A DNA stretch of 64,000 nt from Parelaphostrongylus tenuis (GCA_019055375.1 JAHQIW010003641.1:1-64000), one strand, 5' to 3'. Shown: positions 1 to 13,613, numbered from the stretch's first letter. Notes: a model not told the origin generated them from the letters alone. Numbers and translations are program-made.

Positions 1-180
1 CGACCCCCGTTCACAACGTTCCCCGCCATCCTCCCACCCCTTCCGCCCCCCCGGCCTGCTCCCCCTTCCCCTCCCCCCAGCCCCTCCCCGTCCATCAGTA
101 TTCCCCGTTCCTCCCCACCCCCCCCCCCCCCTCCCCCCCTCCCGCCCTCCCCCCTCCTCTCGCCCTATCCGCCCGTCGCC
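1..180. other. C-rich low-complexity tract
   Basis: The first 180 bases are almost wholly C with scattered T and G and show long C runs. The composition is unlike the rest of the window (about 40% GC). No exon or repeat can be read in it. It may be a simple-sequence tract or an assembly-edge artefact. The remaining exons of the isomerase gene should lie on this side but are not visible. Confidence 0.6.
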
Positions 181-189
181 CAGGTCTCC

Positions 190-580
190 GCTTCGTGTAT
201 CGGGCTGTACAAAGACCCTCACCAGACCACATGACATGTTGGTTCAAATAAAATGAAGGGATCTATTGTAATTTGAACGTGGTCTTAATAAAACACTTGA
301 AATAAAGGTATAGTATGAAAAAACTACCAGCCAAAGAACAATCGAGTTACAACACTGCGTATTAGAGGAAAATTTCACTTGATATAGAGTGTAGAGCGTT
401 CGTCTTCGATAACTCTCTGTAGGGGGAGTAGAGCTTCCGATAGAACTGACTAATAAAAAGATCGAAAGACGACGGGTTCTGCCCGACTGACGAGTCTGTA
501 AGGACGAAACACGTGTATCGGGCTGTACAAGAGCTCACCAGACCACATGACATGCTGGCTCAAATAAAGTAAAAGGTTTC
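190..580. repeat. FB1 foldback element, right-end fragment plus partial copy
   Basis: Two FB1 right ends occur here (192-270 and 480-575), each with the shared block around ACGTGTATCGGGCTGTAC followed by a CATGACATG segment. The second keeps about 290 bases of FB1 interior and a full hammerhead-like core at 481-523. Confidence 0.6.
481..523 (+). ncRNA. Hammerhead-like ribozyme motif (FB1)
   Basis: Seen: helix I strand GCCCGA (481-486), core CTGACGA (487-493), helix II GTCT-gtaa-GGAC (494-505), GAAA (506-509), helix III palindrome ACACGTGT (509-516), cleavage-position A517, and helix I return strand TCGGGC (518-523), complementary over 6 bp. This is the arrangement of a type I hammerhead with minimal helix III. 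Activity is inferred. Confidence 0.65.
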
Positions 581-848
581 ATTGTTTTTTCAGTTGAATT
601 CATATGCAACTTCTTTAAATTTTCAAGGGGTGTCAAAAAATTATTTCCTCAACTTATTTTTATGGTTCCACTCGAATTTAGCAGCGCATGAATTGATTAC
701 GGCAGAAAATTATCTCCCTGCCTCAACATATCTCTTATTTAGCAAATTGAAAACTAAGTATAACGTTTTTTAAACTAAATAGCTATTATTCACGTCTTTC
801 CAGCTAAATATCATTATCGCGGCGATTCATGTGATTGTCCACTCATAC

Positions 849-1724
849 CTCCAATGAATAGCTCAATCCCACCGACGCTAGCGATTTTCTCTTCATATCT
901 CGGCATTCTTTTTCAACATCGGTAGCATTCCCGTCAAGAATATGCACATTATTGGGTTCGATGTCAATATGGCGGAAGAAATTGTTGTACATAAATGAAT
1001 GATAGGATTCTGGATCTTCACGTGGCAGACCTAAAGAAACATTTTTGAGATCGGTTGTTGATTTCATTTTGAGAAAAAAAAGTTTCAACTCCGATATCAA
1101 ACCGTGATGACCCATGGTGGTCTGAACTGAATGGACAAGTAATCAAACGCAGCCGTGAATGATCAGGTTTATAAACGACAAAAAGCTACAGCATTATAGG
1201 AAGTTGGATTGAATTAGTGGGAGAGAGAATCTTTGAAGCTCCTTCACAAAGCTTCTCTTAGCTACTGTTCGATACCGCTTTCAACAAGGATTGAACGATT
1301 ATAGCCTAAGGCGTTCTGTGCTCATAGACCTCTTAACCTCAGAGCATATATTGAGAAATTTGTAAGGTTGTAGTTTCAAGTAGTCTATTCCAATCGATAA
1401 AGTTAATATTATTGGTGTACTCACCGACATACTCGTCCATATTGAATGTTATTACATATCTGAACGATAAACTGCCGTCTTTATAGAATTCAATGAGTTT
1501 CTTATACATTCAAGCGGTGTGAGAACCTACAGTGATACATGTGATGTGTTAGGGCATATCAGTTGACACATAGAGGATACGCTGAATAGATCAGAACTCA
1601 CAGTCGGTAGGCCAAGCACAAAATGGCGATTTGGTCCACAGTTGTAATCGTTGATTCGTTTACGAACATACCGTGCTGCAAAATCAGCAACTTGCTCATC
1701 GGTGTCCTCGATGATCAACTTCAT
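849..1724 (-). pseudogene. Glucosamine-6-phosphate isomerase (GNPDA/NagB family), broken 5' half
   Basis: Three exons read right to left: 1724-1602 (MKLIIEDTDEQ at the ATG, ending GLPT), 1526-1425 (KKLIEFYKDGSLSF and FNMDEYV) and 1030-849 (SYHSFMYNNFF and NVHILDGNATD). The family deaminates and isomerises glucosamine-6-phosphate to fructose-6-phosphate in the cytosol. Introns have GT..AG ends, so this is not a processed copy. Damage: the G-S of the phosphate-binding GSTPLG loop is missing, with a frame slip and TGA near 1513-1524. A second slip near 895-903 separates the EKEC frame from the EKIASVGGIELF frame. Exons for the C-terminal half (family length about 270 residues) are not visible between 1 and 848. 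It is either a duplicated pseudogene or a real gene carrying assembly indels. Family identity is sure; pseudogene status is less so. Confidence 0.8.
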
Positions 1725-3490
1725 CTACAAACTGTTCAATTAGTTTCGTATCTTTTATTGTCATCATCGTATATTTACTCCCGAATAAAATGTGATATAG
1801 TAATTCTAAAGATCGATTTTATTCTAACCGCGGAGTTGACCAATAAAATTCAGAACAAACGCGAGATTGTTATTATACCAATTATTACTCCTTTAAGGCC
1901 CAGCGTTGGTAGGGAGGCGGCGTCGTGCCGTCACTTGCGCGGCAGTCAGACAAGCGGCTCTGCATATCTGTGCATGCGTGTCTGGCTGACTATGTTGCCC
2001 ACGAAATGCGATGCCGCCATTATAGTAGCTAAATGAGAGTTAACGTCGCGCGGTGAGCATCAAAATGACTCTCATGGTCCTCAAAGAATTACAATTGCCG
2101 ACATCTTGAAGAATTTCACTTCCTAGAGCTTAGAACGATCAAAATGATCTCAACGTAGTCAACTAAATACCTTAGAGTTATAGAGGTATTTGGTGAATAG
2201 GTTACAGTCAGTTTGATCTCTCCACGTTATCAGTAAGTTGAAATCGGCCCACATCGTCAATGTTGTGAATAAGTGATAGTAGGATAGAGAAGAAATTCTG
2301 CCGTATTCTCAAAAAATGGATATGAAAAATTTATTTGCACACCAAGTAAGCCCAACCAAATGGTGAATCAGTAGTCAAAGTAGTCTGCTTTCACATCAAG
2401 ACAATTCAGCTACATATCCTTAACGAACATCGCAAATTTCGTCACCATACGCTTCGCAGATTCGTCAATGAGCCTCATCAAAAGCGCTAGCACCGAATTT
2501 GTAGCGCAAGTGAAGCATTGAACGAATTTCTTCCTTGAACAGTACCACTCTGAAGGCTGCATAGACAAATGATATATCGCTCGATGCGCAAGAAAACAAG
2601 CTTTCTGATAAGCTCATATTCGCGCAAAATACCTGTGTAGAAATATATCTTCTCAGGCAATACAGCAGAACTTTTTTTTACAACCTGATTTGCTCATCAA
2701 GTAAAAAGCACTAAATTACGTTGTAGTGCTCATAAAAGTGCTCGGTGTTCATCAATTTCACAGGAAAAGCCTATGAGTCATTGATTCAATTACCACCGTA
2801 AAGGTGACTGTTGGTTATATGGCCAATGTGATAATTTTCTTGTGTCTACTGAAGTTGTAAGCCGGTGTTTCTGATTTTTAGAACAAGTCTGGCACCAATT
2901 TGTCAACTAAATTGGATCAGAGGGAGCTAATTACTACGCTACCTTGAACCAAACCGACGACTATCTATGTATTGCAAGGCATTTCAAACTATTTTTCTAA
3001 CCATCGAACCATGAAATTCCACTTAAATTAACTGTATGTGAAAGATAATACGCATCGAATAGCAGTTTGATTAGAAGAACGATTTTCTCGATCTATAACA
3101 AGGCTTGACTGGTTCAGTTATTTCTAAATTACTCTATCAATTTCTTGATTGTGATATATTAGACGGCCTGCTAACTCCGTTTATGTTTGAATTTCCCTAG
3201 TTAATTCTTCATTTGTTAGTTTGATAGTAAAGTTACCAGATTTGCTTCGGCATCTCTTTGGAAAGGCATCAAAAGAAGCAGCACATTCTCTAATATATTT
3301 GTCACAAGAAGATAGGAGAGTGCCGAATTATATGCAGAAATTTGACCAAATTTAGATAAATTTGATAATCTGGTAATGTGACAACGTGTTTCAAGCCTTC
3401 TGTAAGGTACGGCACTTGTACAGAACTGGACAGCTGCTATTTCACTCCTGAAGGCTATTCAGTGGCACGATGTCTTTCGATTCACCCAAT
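1725..3490. other. Intergenic, one MITE, otherwise nothing recognised
   Basis: Upstream of the isomerase start. Apart from the TTAA MITE at 1886-2092 I see no exon with plausible splice sites, no RNA gene and no repeat family shared with the rest of the window. Confidence 0.5.
1886..2092 (-). mobile_element. TTAA MITE, piggyBac-like (copy 1)
   Basis: It begins TTAAGGCCCAGCG and ends in TGGTCCTCAAAG, with the family interior (a GC-rich GGCGTCG-type core and a run complementary to CTACTGTAATGGCGGC). The TIRs have diverged. Confidence 0.6.
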
Positions 3491-3494
3491 CCTT

Positions 3495-3935
3495 TGCTGA
3501 TATATATACCCCTACTTATAGAGAAATAGTGCCTAATTATTGAATCACCGCATGTTAAGAGGCAAAATCTCCCGACGCTGCAATGAAAATAGACGAGCGC
3601 TTATGGCTGGTAGAATGAATAAATCAATGAATCATCATAATCATATCATAGGTAGGTCTATCTACACAGTCGAGAGTAAAGGTGTAATTCATTCTATCAG
3701 CCATAAGCGCTTGACTATTGTCACTGCAACGTCGAGGGATTTTGTCTTTTGGCATGCCAGTGATTTGATAATTAGGCGTCGATTCCTCCATAATTAGGGA
3801 TGTATTCCCCACAAAATATCGGCTGAACCGAAAGGCACCGTTCTACCAATGTTGCAATGTCCAGCGCTGTATCACTGCTGTATCAAACCTCGGAAAAGGT
3901 TCAAAACCTGTTATCATGTCATGAGACTATTAGAT
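3495..3935. repeat. FB2 foldback element, old copy
   Basis: Inverted arms at about 3558-3600 and 3700-3745 share the GCGCTTATGGCTG block and its complement. The right half then reads GGCTGAACCGAAAGGCACCG (3823 on), the FB2 hallmark. The terminal hammerhead region is eroded. Confidence 0.55.
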
Positions 3936-4904
3936 TGTTAGTGTTTTTGAGCTAGGTCAAATATATACAGTTGCGAGTAAAGATGTGAATAGTATTTGGT
4001 TTTCTAGTTCTGGAAGTCATAAGTGAATCAAACTTTTGTCGATGAATCAAACTTTTGTCGATAATTTAGCGATATATTGAGCTCGACTTCATACTCAATA
4101 TATCAACACTACGCTAATTACGCTTGCTTTCTATAAAGATTTTTCGATGTTCATAGTAAGGAAGATGCTTGATAAGCTTCAAGCCATGCAAGGTTTACAG
4201 GGTAGTCTGAAGCAGCTTTCAGATGAAGATATCAAACTCCTTCTCATCTAGACTGATCTGATTGGTGGATAAATTTCCTACCATACTTCAGTTTGGCGCT
4301 TTTGTTCATGTTTTGGACGGACACGTGCGAAGAGTAGGGAAGTAACAACTCTTAGAATCCATATTAGCATGAACTTCGCTTAGATTTTTGTGAAAACTGA
4401 CACCTGAGAAAAGAAAACTAATAGATGCTCACCGATAGTTTGTTGGAAAGCTAGAAAATTAAACGGTTATCATATCCAATAGGATAATGTGTGATTTCTG
4501 CTGATCTCTAATTTTAGAGATTGAATAACCAGTTTGAAACGAAAAAAAGACATTCCAAAGTACGTACTCTCAAGTAAGGTAAGAAAAGCTGTGTTATTTA
4601 TCAAAGCATTACTCTAGTGTAGGGTTCTCTGAGCTGCACTTGGCTATCGTCAAGAATAATAGAAATAATTTTCACTATGCAGATAGGATGAAACCAGAAC
4701 AGATAGAGGATTTGATGCTCATTAAAGGTAAGGAAAATTTCGATAATCTTTGCTTAGTTGACCGCCGATTCGAAGGATAATAAACTCAAATGAAAGGTGA
4801 AAAGGATAACACTCAACTAAGGAGAATAGGAGCAGATGGAGAACCTGACCAAGAAAAAAGAATAATACTTGGGAAAAACTGACTAAAAAAACAGAATATC
4901 TCCT

Positions 4905-5245
4905 TGATTTACTTATTCAGCAAGTACGAGGTTGTTGATTTGAAGGTTTATTCGGTACAAACGAGCAGTACAATGAGCTTGATCGTGATGGCTGACATTT
5001 TGGCTTTGCCGCCTTCTTCAGAGCCTTTTTGTTTCATGGCGTGTGACACAGTCCTCGTCCATAGAAGTGTGTGAGCGACTGGTCCACATAACATATCACA
5101 GACGATGAAACAAAAAGGCTTTAAAGAAGGCGACAAGACCGAAACGTCAGCCATCACGATCAAGTTCATTGAACTGCTTGTCTGTACCGAATAAATCTTC
5201 AAATCAACAACCTCGTACTTGATGAATAAGAAAATCAAGGAGATA
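4905..5245. repeat. FB3 foldback element
   Basis: Near-symmetrical arms: AGTACGAGGTTGTTGATTTGAAG at the left is mirrored by CTTCAAATCAACAACC at the right, and both arms carry the block GGCTGACATTT or its complement, with TTCTTCAGAGCC. The arm-internal block matches the FB3 hammerhead-like motif (minus near 4988-5026; plus near 5108-5152, where the core is TTAAAGA). Confidence 0.65.
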
Positions 5246-5249
5246 TTCA

Positions 5250-6285
5250 ATCAATGCCGAGGTTAATTGATAGTCGGTGATGGGAGTTGCTTGAAGAAGA
5301 GAATCATATGTGAAAAGAACTTCACATAAAGATTACCAGGTACCCTTAGACATCGGAATTTCATTAATGCTGAGCTAATTGGCTTCACCATTTCCTATAA
5401 ACTGATGTTCGTAGAGAAAATTTCTTTTCAGTTAGGTGGCTTGTAATGTTTCATTTATACGTCTAGAAATCTCGACACATTGTATAAGCCTTACAACTTG
5501 AACAGGTTAAGGTGCAACTCGGTTGTGAGATTAGCTAAGCTTCCGACAAGTCTCGAGAACAGAGAAGGTTCCTCAATGAAAGAGATCCGATTCAACTCTT
5601 CTCAACAATAAGAAGGCACCTCTGATCATTCTGTTATCATCCGTCAATAGATATAAGTTGATGAGAAAGTCTACATTTGTATCTTTCACAGATGTCTTTC
5701 TTCTTTCCTCACTAAGCCCCAGTAAAGTTTTGTTTCTGCTGCTCATTTGCATACCTTTCAAGCCATAAACTATTGTTTAGCACTGTGAGGCACTTTGTAG
5801 CTATGATAGCTAATAGGCCGTCCAGACAATTCGATGACCTCGCAAACAACTGCTCTGAGGTGTTCGCACGTGGGAACAAATGTTGCTGCAGGACACGACG
5901 CTTTCTAACTAGTCTCAGTTAGAATTGGAAAAACGCTACCAGAAGTTGTGGAAACCTTTGAAGCGGATCAGGAACTGTGATCAAGTTATTGTCTTAAACT
6001 GTCAACAAAGCACAAAGGTGGTAGATCGAATAACGAAATGGTGAGAATAAAGCGAAACTGTGTAATATAAAACCACTAGGTCAGAGTTTACATGAGATTT
6101 GTTTACTTCGACCAGGATATCGAGCAACAACAGATGTGAATAAATATTACGAAAACAATGATAATCGACTAATTCATCTGATCTTTCGGCAGAAAAACGT
6201 TGAACTGAATAAGAAATGTTCGCAAGAGTCCTAGAAACCAGAAATCATTTTATTTGACCGCCTATTGCCGTGTTATGATGTTGCA
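5250..6285. other. No feature recognised
   Basis: AT-rich single-copy-looking DNA. I see no exon, RNA gene or repeat hallmark. Confidence 0.4.
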
Positions 6286-6405
6286 ATAAACCCCATGATG
6301 TGTGCTGTGCAAAAACGTTTGAGGCAGCTGGGACTTTAATCCGGATTTGGGTTCAAATCCTAGCTGACGCAAACGTTTTTGCACACCACTCTACATCGTT
6401 GAGTC
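6286..6405. repeat. SINE-A remnant with collapsed tRNA-like part
   Basis: Flanks matching the subfamily at 38500-38625 (GTGCAAAAACGTTTG) surround a shortened centre with GGGTTCAAATCC, a box B-like stretch. The complementary GCAAACGTTTTTGCAC closes it as a foldback. Confidence 0.45.
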
Positions 6406-6716
6406 TTAAAAATATTTCGACAAAAAAATTACAGCAATGACTAGCTCAAAAAGGTCATTCCTGATTCAAAACATAGGAAGCGCTAATTTAGCAAAAATAG
6501 ATGTTGGAATTGAAGAATCCTAGTCGCTATGCAGTAGATTCCAACCGATCTACGAAGACAGCAGGCTGAGCTTGTAATAAAGGCCCAGGAAACGCCCTAG
6601 CACGGCTGTCTCAGGAAACCACAGAAAGCAACGACCAGTAGCGATCACATTAATGTGGAGGAAAAACAAACAATCCTCAAAGATCAAACAAACTCAAAAT
6701 TAAACCTCACTGACTG

Positions 6717-6800
6717 CATATATATGTATATATATATATATAAATGTATATATATATATGTATATATATAAGCATATGTATAAGTATATATATGCATGAA
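6717..6800. repeat. TA/TATG microsatellite
   Basis: Alternating ATATATGTATAT-type repeats over about 85 bases. Confidence 0.85.
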
Positions 6801-9800
6801 TACACTTATTAAGTATATTTGTAATAAATGCATTCACAATAAATTCTAATGAAACGACGAGAATTGCTCTGAGCCGACATTATATGTGAGGAAAAGATAT
6901 CTACTTAACTGAGTAATGGACTAGCTTTCTAATCAAAATAACCGATGACGCTCTGATCAGCCAAATGCCATGTACTAGGCTGTACATAATCTCTTTCTCA
7001 TTTCGTGAGTTCTTTGATTCAGTTGTTGCTCAATTAGAGAAATCAATTAAACATCAATACAACCACTGTCATGATCGATGATAAGCAAGGTTTGCTGAGC
7101 AAAGTTTGGGTACCTTCCTCCCAGAAGGAATGATATGGTGACCAAAGAAGTCGCAAGGGTCACTTCTGAGCTGCTCGTACTCCTTAGATTTTCCTCCCTC
7201 ACATGTTGCTGCAGGGTGCAAAAGAAATGATAATCCGATGGAGCAATCTCAGAGCTATACTGTGGATAGGTGGATGTGGTACCTGGTCCAGCTCAAATGC
7301 GAGCCATGATGCTGCGCTATATTCAAGAGCTTCTGGAAGATTCTCCAACATGCCGCAACTTTTTGGCAGTGACTTGATTTAAGATAGAAGAAATCGAATA
7401 AAACATTTGTGCGAAAGAAGTTATCGCACAATCCAACACATATTTGGGTGTATTCATTATTCACTGCACAAAATTATTCTCTTTGATCAACTCGCGACTT
7501 TTCGTACCTGTCGCAGTGCGGAGTCCAGAATCGGTTAATGAGTTCCCATTAATGAAATTAATAGAGTCAGCAGAGAAGATAAGCAAGAAAGATCATCAAG
7601 AAGAGCACGGATGATTTCGGAAACTATTGGCTATTTCGATATGTCGCGTGAAGGCAGATGTTACTGCAGTGGTCGTGACTCATTCCTGCTCAGTAATTTC
7701 ACTTGCGTGCAGGTGTTAACATACAGTGACACTACTCTTTCGAACCTGCTTCAAAATACAAACATGACAAAGTTGTTTTCAACCGTTTTCAGCTAATGTG
7801 GACTTTTTCAAAACAAAATGAAAAGCAAGAAAATCATAAGATCAAATATCTCACTATTCAAACGATATGCCCTCATTGTCGCATTGGTTTCAGCAGATCT
7901 ATTTGTATCAAAGTCGTTGACTCGTCATCTATGGAGCTGGTCAAGCTTGTACGTAGGGTTCGGTTTTGAAGTTATGATCCTTCCTGATCTAGCATGGTGT
8001 TACTAGAATCCAGAGGTAACATTGCTGAGACATTTCAGGTCTTCGTCATGGGCAGTCATCGTTTCGCAAAAGCATGGGATGAGGGTTCCTGCCTGTATGT
8101 ATATTTCTCTTATGAAAGCCATGATTTCTTAGTCGTATGACGGTGGCGAGCGCTCCTGCGATTAGCCAACCGACCAATAGTTGACAAAATGTCACAAATG
8201 CTTTTAGAAAAAGGTGAAATAAAACGTAACGCCTTGTCCACTTCATAGCGAACAATCTTATCTCTAACTCTTAGGAACGCCTAAATTGCGACCTCAACAT
8301 TGATCAACAAGTTAATGTTTCCTAGATAAGAAGATATGAGGTTGTTGAAGACAAAACTGTAGTGGTGTAGTGGAGCATATACTATATAGGCAAAATGGAA
8401 ATAGAAGTCGCTAATCTTGCATAGGAACAAAAAAAATTAGAGCGCAAGGTTTTCGAGCCATTTCTAATAGATTTCATTAATTAATGAGAAAAAAGCGAGA
8501 TAGGTTACTACTAATTCCACCTGGGTTCAACTCGCACCTTACGCTCATTCCTGACTTGAATCATACATATCCCACTCATGTTGCGACTGGTCCCCATAAG
8601 AGTAGAAGACGTTTGAAGAGCAGTACGATGAGTGTTTGAAAGAATTTTTTGCCTCAAGTAGTTTGGATTTAGGTCCTGAATTTCTTTATTTAGGATTGCG
8701 TAGGCGTTTGGCTTTCTAAACTTTAGTTTTCGCAAGCATAGAAGAAGGCGAAATATGTCAAAGCTTAAGCACAGTTGAATAAGTTTTGCGTTGAGAACCT
8801 CATGACTGTTTATCGAGGAAACATTAACTTATTGATATAAGTTACTGAACGTTATTTTTTTAATCGTATTTATGGAAACGTACGGCAAACCTACTAAGAA
8901 AGATCAAGGATTCTTCACTAAATAGGAGACAGTTCGTTTAATTTCACAGAGTTCGTATCATAGCACAATAAGGCGAATTCTATCAGAATTATTCGGTCAA
9001 TATAATCTAAAAGTGTTGAAGTCTTATTGAACCTGCACGAACTCACAGGAAAGAATAGGTGAAAAATGTAGAGAGTGCATGCTTGTTGACGACTTCGTTC
9101 TCGCTGTATCTTATCGTGGATTGCGTAGGCTAAGACTCCTCAAAAACCGATGTCTTGCTGTAGAACCGTATGGAAAAGAAATCGATTTTATTGAAGTGCG
9201 AGAAGAAGCGAAGAAAGTTCAAAAAGCTTCCGATCTTGATAAAGTCGTTTTTTGTGTGCCATGTGTCCATACCTGCTTGACATGATTGAATGCATAAGTG
9301 CCCTTTATGATGGTTTTTGAGATTCGCAACGATATTTCAGGTCGGTTTTACCTTCTTAAATAAGACCATATTGCCAATACCGACCAGATGGGTGATTTGC
9401 TGAATTCGAAGCCCACGATTGGACCGGTGACCAATGTGTGTGCAGAGTACTTCTACCCATTGTGCCACATGCGTTCTACATTCCCAACGAGTGTATTGAT
9501 GTCGTATTGAAAAAGTATTTCCATTATGATGCGGATGTGGAGCTCACCCAATAGTTAGCAGACATTACAAGGAGCGCTTATTCCTACATTCGAGGATCAT
9601 GTTAAGATTTATTCGAATTGTGCAGGCACAGGACGTGGAAGAAAAGGTTTATCAAAAAAAAAAAAACTCCGATGCAACGGAGATCATGTACGTCTACTTT
9701 CTTGCAGGATGACATAAGTTACTACGCATGAGGAGAAAGCTAGATTATGATTGACAGACAAATGGTTCACAAGAAAATGAATGAGACCAGTGAAGTGATC

Positions 9801-12149
9801 ATTTGTGATTAATCACAACTGCGTCTTTTTTCTGTATAATGCGAGTTCTATGACTCATATCGTTTCGAAGCGCAGGACAGAAAGATTTCGAAATAAGCGA
9901 TAAATCACTTGGAGACTCAAAAAGACAAATAAGTTTGTCTCACTAAATGACTATGCAGAGACTGTGTAAAAAAATTTTTTAGACAGTATCAGGTAAAAGA
10001 TGTCTGTGTTTATTCTACTGATGTGATATAAATACGCCGAATAAATAATTGATGACAAATAAAGTCGAAACAGGGAAAGAAAAACTGTCGGGATTATATG
10101 AGTCCTATGTGACTCGTCCCGTCATGAATGTCTTGACATGGTAGTGCAGTTTTCAACTAGCAACAGTTATTATTGTTTAGAGTGTACAGTCATATGGCTT
10201 GAACCTTTCCTTCGTCTTTTTGCTAATTAATCTTGTTCGCAATCAATATTTTCGGAAGAACACTGTTAGAAAGCTAATATTGCTATTATGGAAATAAAAT
10301 TTAATTTGAAAAGATTATTTATCCTTCAGTTGGCCAGTTTCCTAATTCACTGAGCTCTTTGAAAAGATGCTCATAAAAATCTCATAGAAATGCACAAACG
10401 TATAGCGATAGCTTGATAGTATTAAGTCTTCGAATCAGTCCTCGGCAGCGAATGTCGCTAATTAATAGTGGCTACTTTATACGAAATTGGCTGGCGGAAC
10501 ATCTGATGATGTTGTCAGAGAGGAGATAAACAAACTTTAAATCAACTTTATAATCCAAATGACACTCTAGGAGTAACATGAGGGAAATATCAAGACTTGA
10601 AACACTGTGGGGAGAATGGCTGAGCTATCGCGTCAAGTCTAAGGAAGAAGCAAAATGTTTTGTGGTAGGGGGTGTGATTACATTAGGTAACTTTTATACG
10701 AATGCATATGTTCATATATGAAGAGAACTCAAAAGTCTTTTTATCTACTAGATCTTTTTCAAGAGAACGCATGCAAGAACAGAAGGAAGTGATAAGACAG
10801 TTGTTCTAAAGTTTTGCAGGTGGCAGCAGCCTGAAGATAAATGAGAACGCGGTACAATAGCATGTAAAAAGTCTATGCAAATTTAACTGAGAAGAGATAG
10901 CAACATTCGTTCTATGCTGGTATTAATATTTGATCCTCGAATATAAAATAGTATTTGTGCTAAAACAATGAGAAGGGAGAGAAAAAGAAACACAGTACTG
11001 AAATGACCTATGACAAGAACGTGCTGATGGTAGCGTATCCACTGGTTTATCTTACAAACGAAGCCGTCAATGAAGCCATTAGTCCTTGAGTGTGTATTCA
11101 GTGCCACATTTATCAAGGGAACGCTTCACCTAATCCACAAGCTGTTTACTAGCAGTGATGAAGACCAGTGATCTCCCTAGCATCACTGTCTCAAAATTTC
11201 AAGGAGAATCTACTCGAGCGGTATCCAACGACATTCCTGAAGAAGACAAAGTGGTTAACTAGAAGCCATACCTAAACCCACAATACCACACTTCTTTCAA
11301 TGACGGATGCGAAAGAGCGAATCTAGTGAAAGAGATTACGGATTCTTTTAATATATGAAGTCTAGTGAATTATATTGGAAAAATTAATATGTACACCTAT
11401 ATATTTCTTTTAGTGTGTTACTAGTTAATATGTTGGGAGTGTCTCTCGATTTCATAGAATTTAGGAAAAAAGTGCATGGTTACTGCGAAAACATAAGGAA
11501 TTGCTTGCAGCTCAATGGCAAGTGGTGCTTATAGTGATGATACTGGAGATACTGGCAGTGCTATCTCATGATCCTAGAAAAAGTAAAACTATATCTAACC
11601 TAGTAACGACTTGAAATGCAAACGCATTATGCTCATTTTGCGCCGACAGGTAATGATCTTGCGAGCACTGTAGTATTTAGGAAGTTGGTAACGAAATCAA
11701 ATTACAAGTGAGAGCTTGCAATATGTCCTTAGGCGTGAACATTAATTCTACGAACTATTAAGTTTTGAAATCGCGAAGAATTAAAATTCTTAGAAGACTG
11801 GAAAGAAATTCAAGTGCTTTGAAAATTCTAAGTAGGTGAGAGGATCGTAAATTACAGAAGCAAGTATGAAAAAACACAATTGTGGGCCTGAATTATAACT
11901 TCCGTGGATATTCCACCAACACGTGGATATTTTCACCAACACGTTCAAAGCGATGGGAGCCGAGGACAGTTTTACGCATAATATACTTGTTCTTCCTGTT
12001 TGGTTCTATTGCAGTCATGCCGCTTGTCAAACATGATAATTGAAGCTTCCTCTAAGCAACAAGTTAGTACAACTTTAACAACACAACGATATTAACAAGA
12101 TTGACAACGTTTGCACAAGAATAGGAAATGGTAAAAGCTCACGCGAGAT
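6801..12149. other. Long gene-empty AT-rich stretch
   Basis: Short open frames occur, for example 9079-9285 on plus and 10883-11116 on minus, but none shows a recognisable domain or neighbouring exons. No tRNA box B or known window repeat is evident apart from faint SINE-like wording near 9410-9480. Confidence 0.4.
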
Positions 12150-12375
12150 GGTATATCTTTCCAAAACCGATAGCTGACATTTCGGCGACTTTGCCTTCCT
12201 CAGAGCCGTTTAACTACTTATACGGGAAAGGTCACCTTGTTACGCACACCTATTCATAGCGAGTGACATTGCAACTGTGACCTTTGCCGTATAAGTAGTT
12301 AAACGATTCTGAGGAATGCAAAATCAGCGAAATGTCAGCCATCGATTTTGAGAAAGTATACCAACCTTGCGAAAG
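12150..12375. repeat. FB3 foldback element, compact copy
   Basis: Arms of about 85 bases: GCTGACATTTCGGCGAC at the left, its complement GTCAGCC at the right, with TACTTATACGG and CCGTATAAGTA nearer the centre. The minus strand of the left arm reads CTGAGGA, then GGC..GCC, then GAAATGTC AGC. Confidence 0.7.
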
Positions 12376-13328
12376 TTTTTAAGAAAGTGCAATTCTTGAG
12401 ATGATTTTTCATGCTAAGGTTTGCTAAGCGCTCGGCCTTTTCATTAATTACGAATGTACCAGCGGTGGTTGGATATATCTTTCAGCACACAAGTGTCGTT
12501 AATTCAATTTCACACCATCGGGCTGAATAACCTTGCATCCTATGCGTCTATTTTCTAGGTATTGTCAGTGAATTTGTTTCGTGGGACAGAATTACGGACT
12601 TGGTGTTGGGTGGTCACCAAAAGTCACTGCATAAGGGAGGCATTACACATGTTCATGATAGTTGATGAAGTCCAACACATGTCGCGTCATTGAGGGTATG
12701 ATCAACACCGAACGCTTCACCCTTTTGGCTCTGTGCTTACTATGCCTTACCATAGCTAATACAGCCTATGTCGATGGAGAGCTCAACTGCGCGATTTGAG
12801 AAATAAAATGATGGTGAAAACTCTAGGAATAGCATCTTTCATGGTTTAGCGAGCCGACTGTCTATGGCCTTTCGCCTTGCTTATGATTCGAGCCAAATCT
12901 TTTTTAACGTAGAATCGCTCGAATGAAGAATCTCACTAAGCAATGTCCATACTATATAGGGCGGTTGTTGATGGAGCTGATAGCCCTTGATAATATTTAG
13001 TCCTTTCATCAGGCAATCCATCCTGTAGTATCGGTATCATTATAGAAACGAAGACGTCAAAACGTTAGTTAAGTCAAATTTTCATATCAGCCTTACGGTA
13101 TTACTGCTACTGATCGGTAATGCAGATTTCGAAGGAAAGCAGATTTCTAGAGCAATTCAAGAACAGCACCTGGGTAAATGGAGAACTTCTGCAGTGCTTT
13201 CAGGGAACAGAGTTAGCTTCAAACTTTAGCGGTTAGTCTAATCAAATGGGGTGCAAGGAGGCTAATGTTGCACATACGGACGAAGATATGGTCACAGTTT
13301 ACTCAGAGATCGTATACTAGATAAAAGC
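12376..13328. other. Nothing recognised
   Basis: No exon, RNA gene or family repeat seen. Confidence 0.4.
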
Positions 13329-13613
13329 TAAAAGAAGCTCTCGGCGTTGATCAATTCCTGGGGAATGCGCCATGCATTCGTCTTTAATTTCTAACGTTGG
13401 TTAAGGTGACTGAATACATATCTGGCCTTCAAAATGACACGTGATGGCCTCCCAATGTATCGAATCAGTGCTGCTTGTCCTTGTCTGAGACAAATCCGTT
13501 ACCGATCTAGTGACGCCGGATGGATAGGGACTTGGTGAGCCATGAGCGCGAGACCGAACCATCGACCTCTCGTTCGGCGCAGAGCACCTCTAACCACTGC
13601 ACCACATGCGCTC
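13329..13613 (-). repeat. SINE-B, full length
   Basis: On the minus strand it begins GAGCGCATGTGGTGCAGTGG (box A-like) and has a tRNA-like head of about 75 bases. It continues through the family body and ends near GATCAACGCCGAGAGC. Confidence 0.8.

Noticed and set aside
1623..2036. Open frame of 137 codons on plus
   Set aside because: It overlaps the isomerase exon on the opposite strand and a TTAA MITE; no domain.
9079..9285. 68-codon frame with a basic, charged sequence
   Set aside because: No recognisable family, no flanking exons with matching phase, and AT-rich surroundings; could not be supported.
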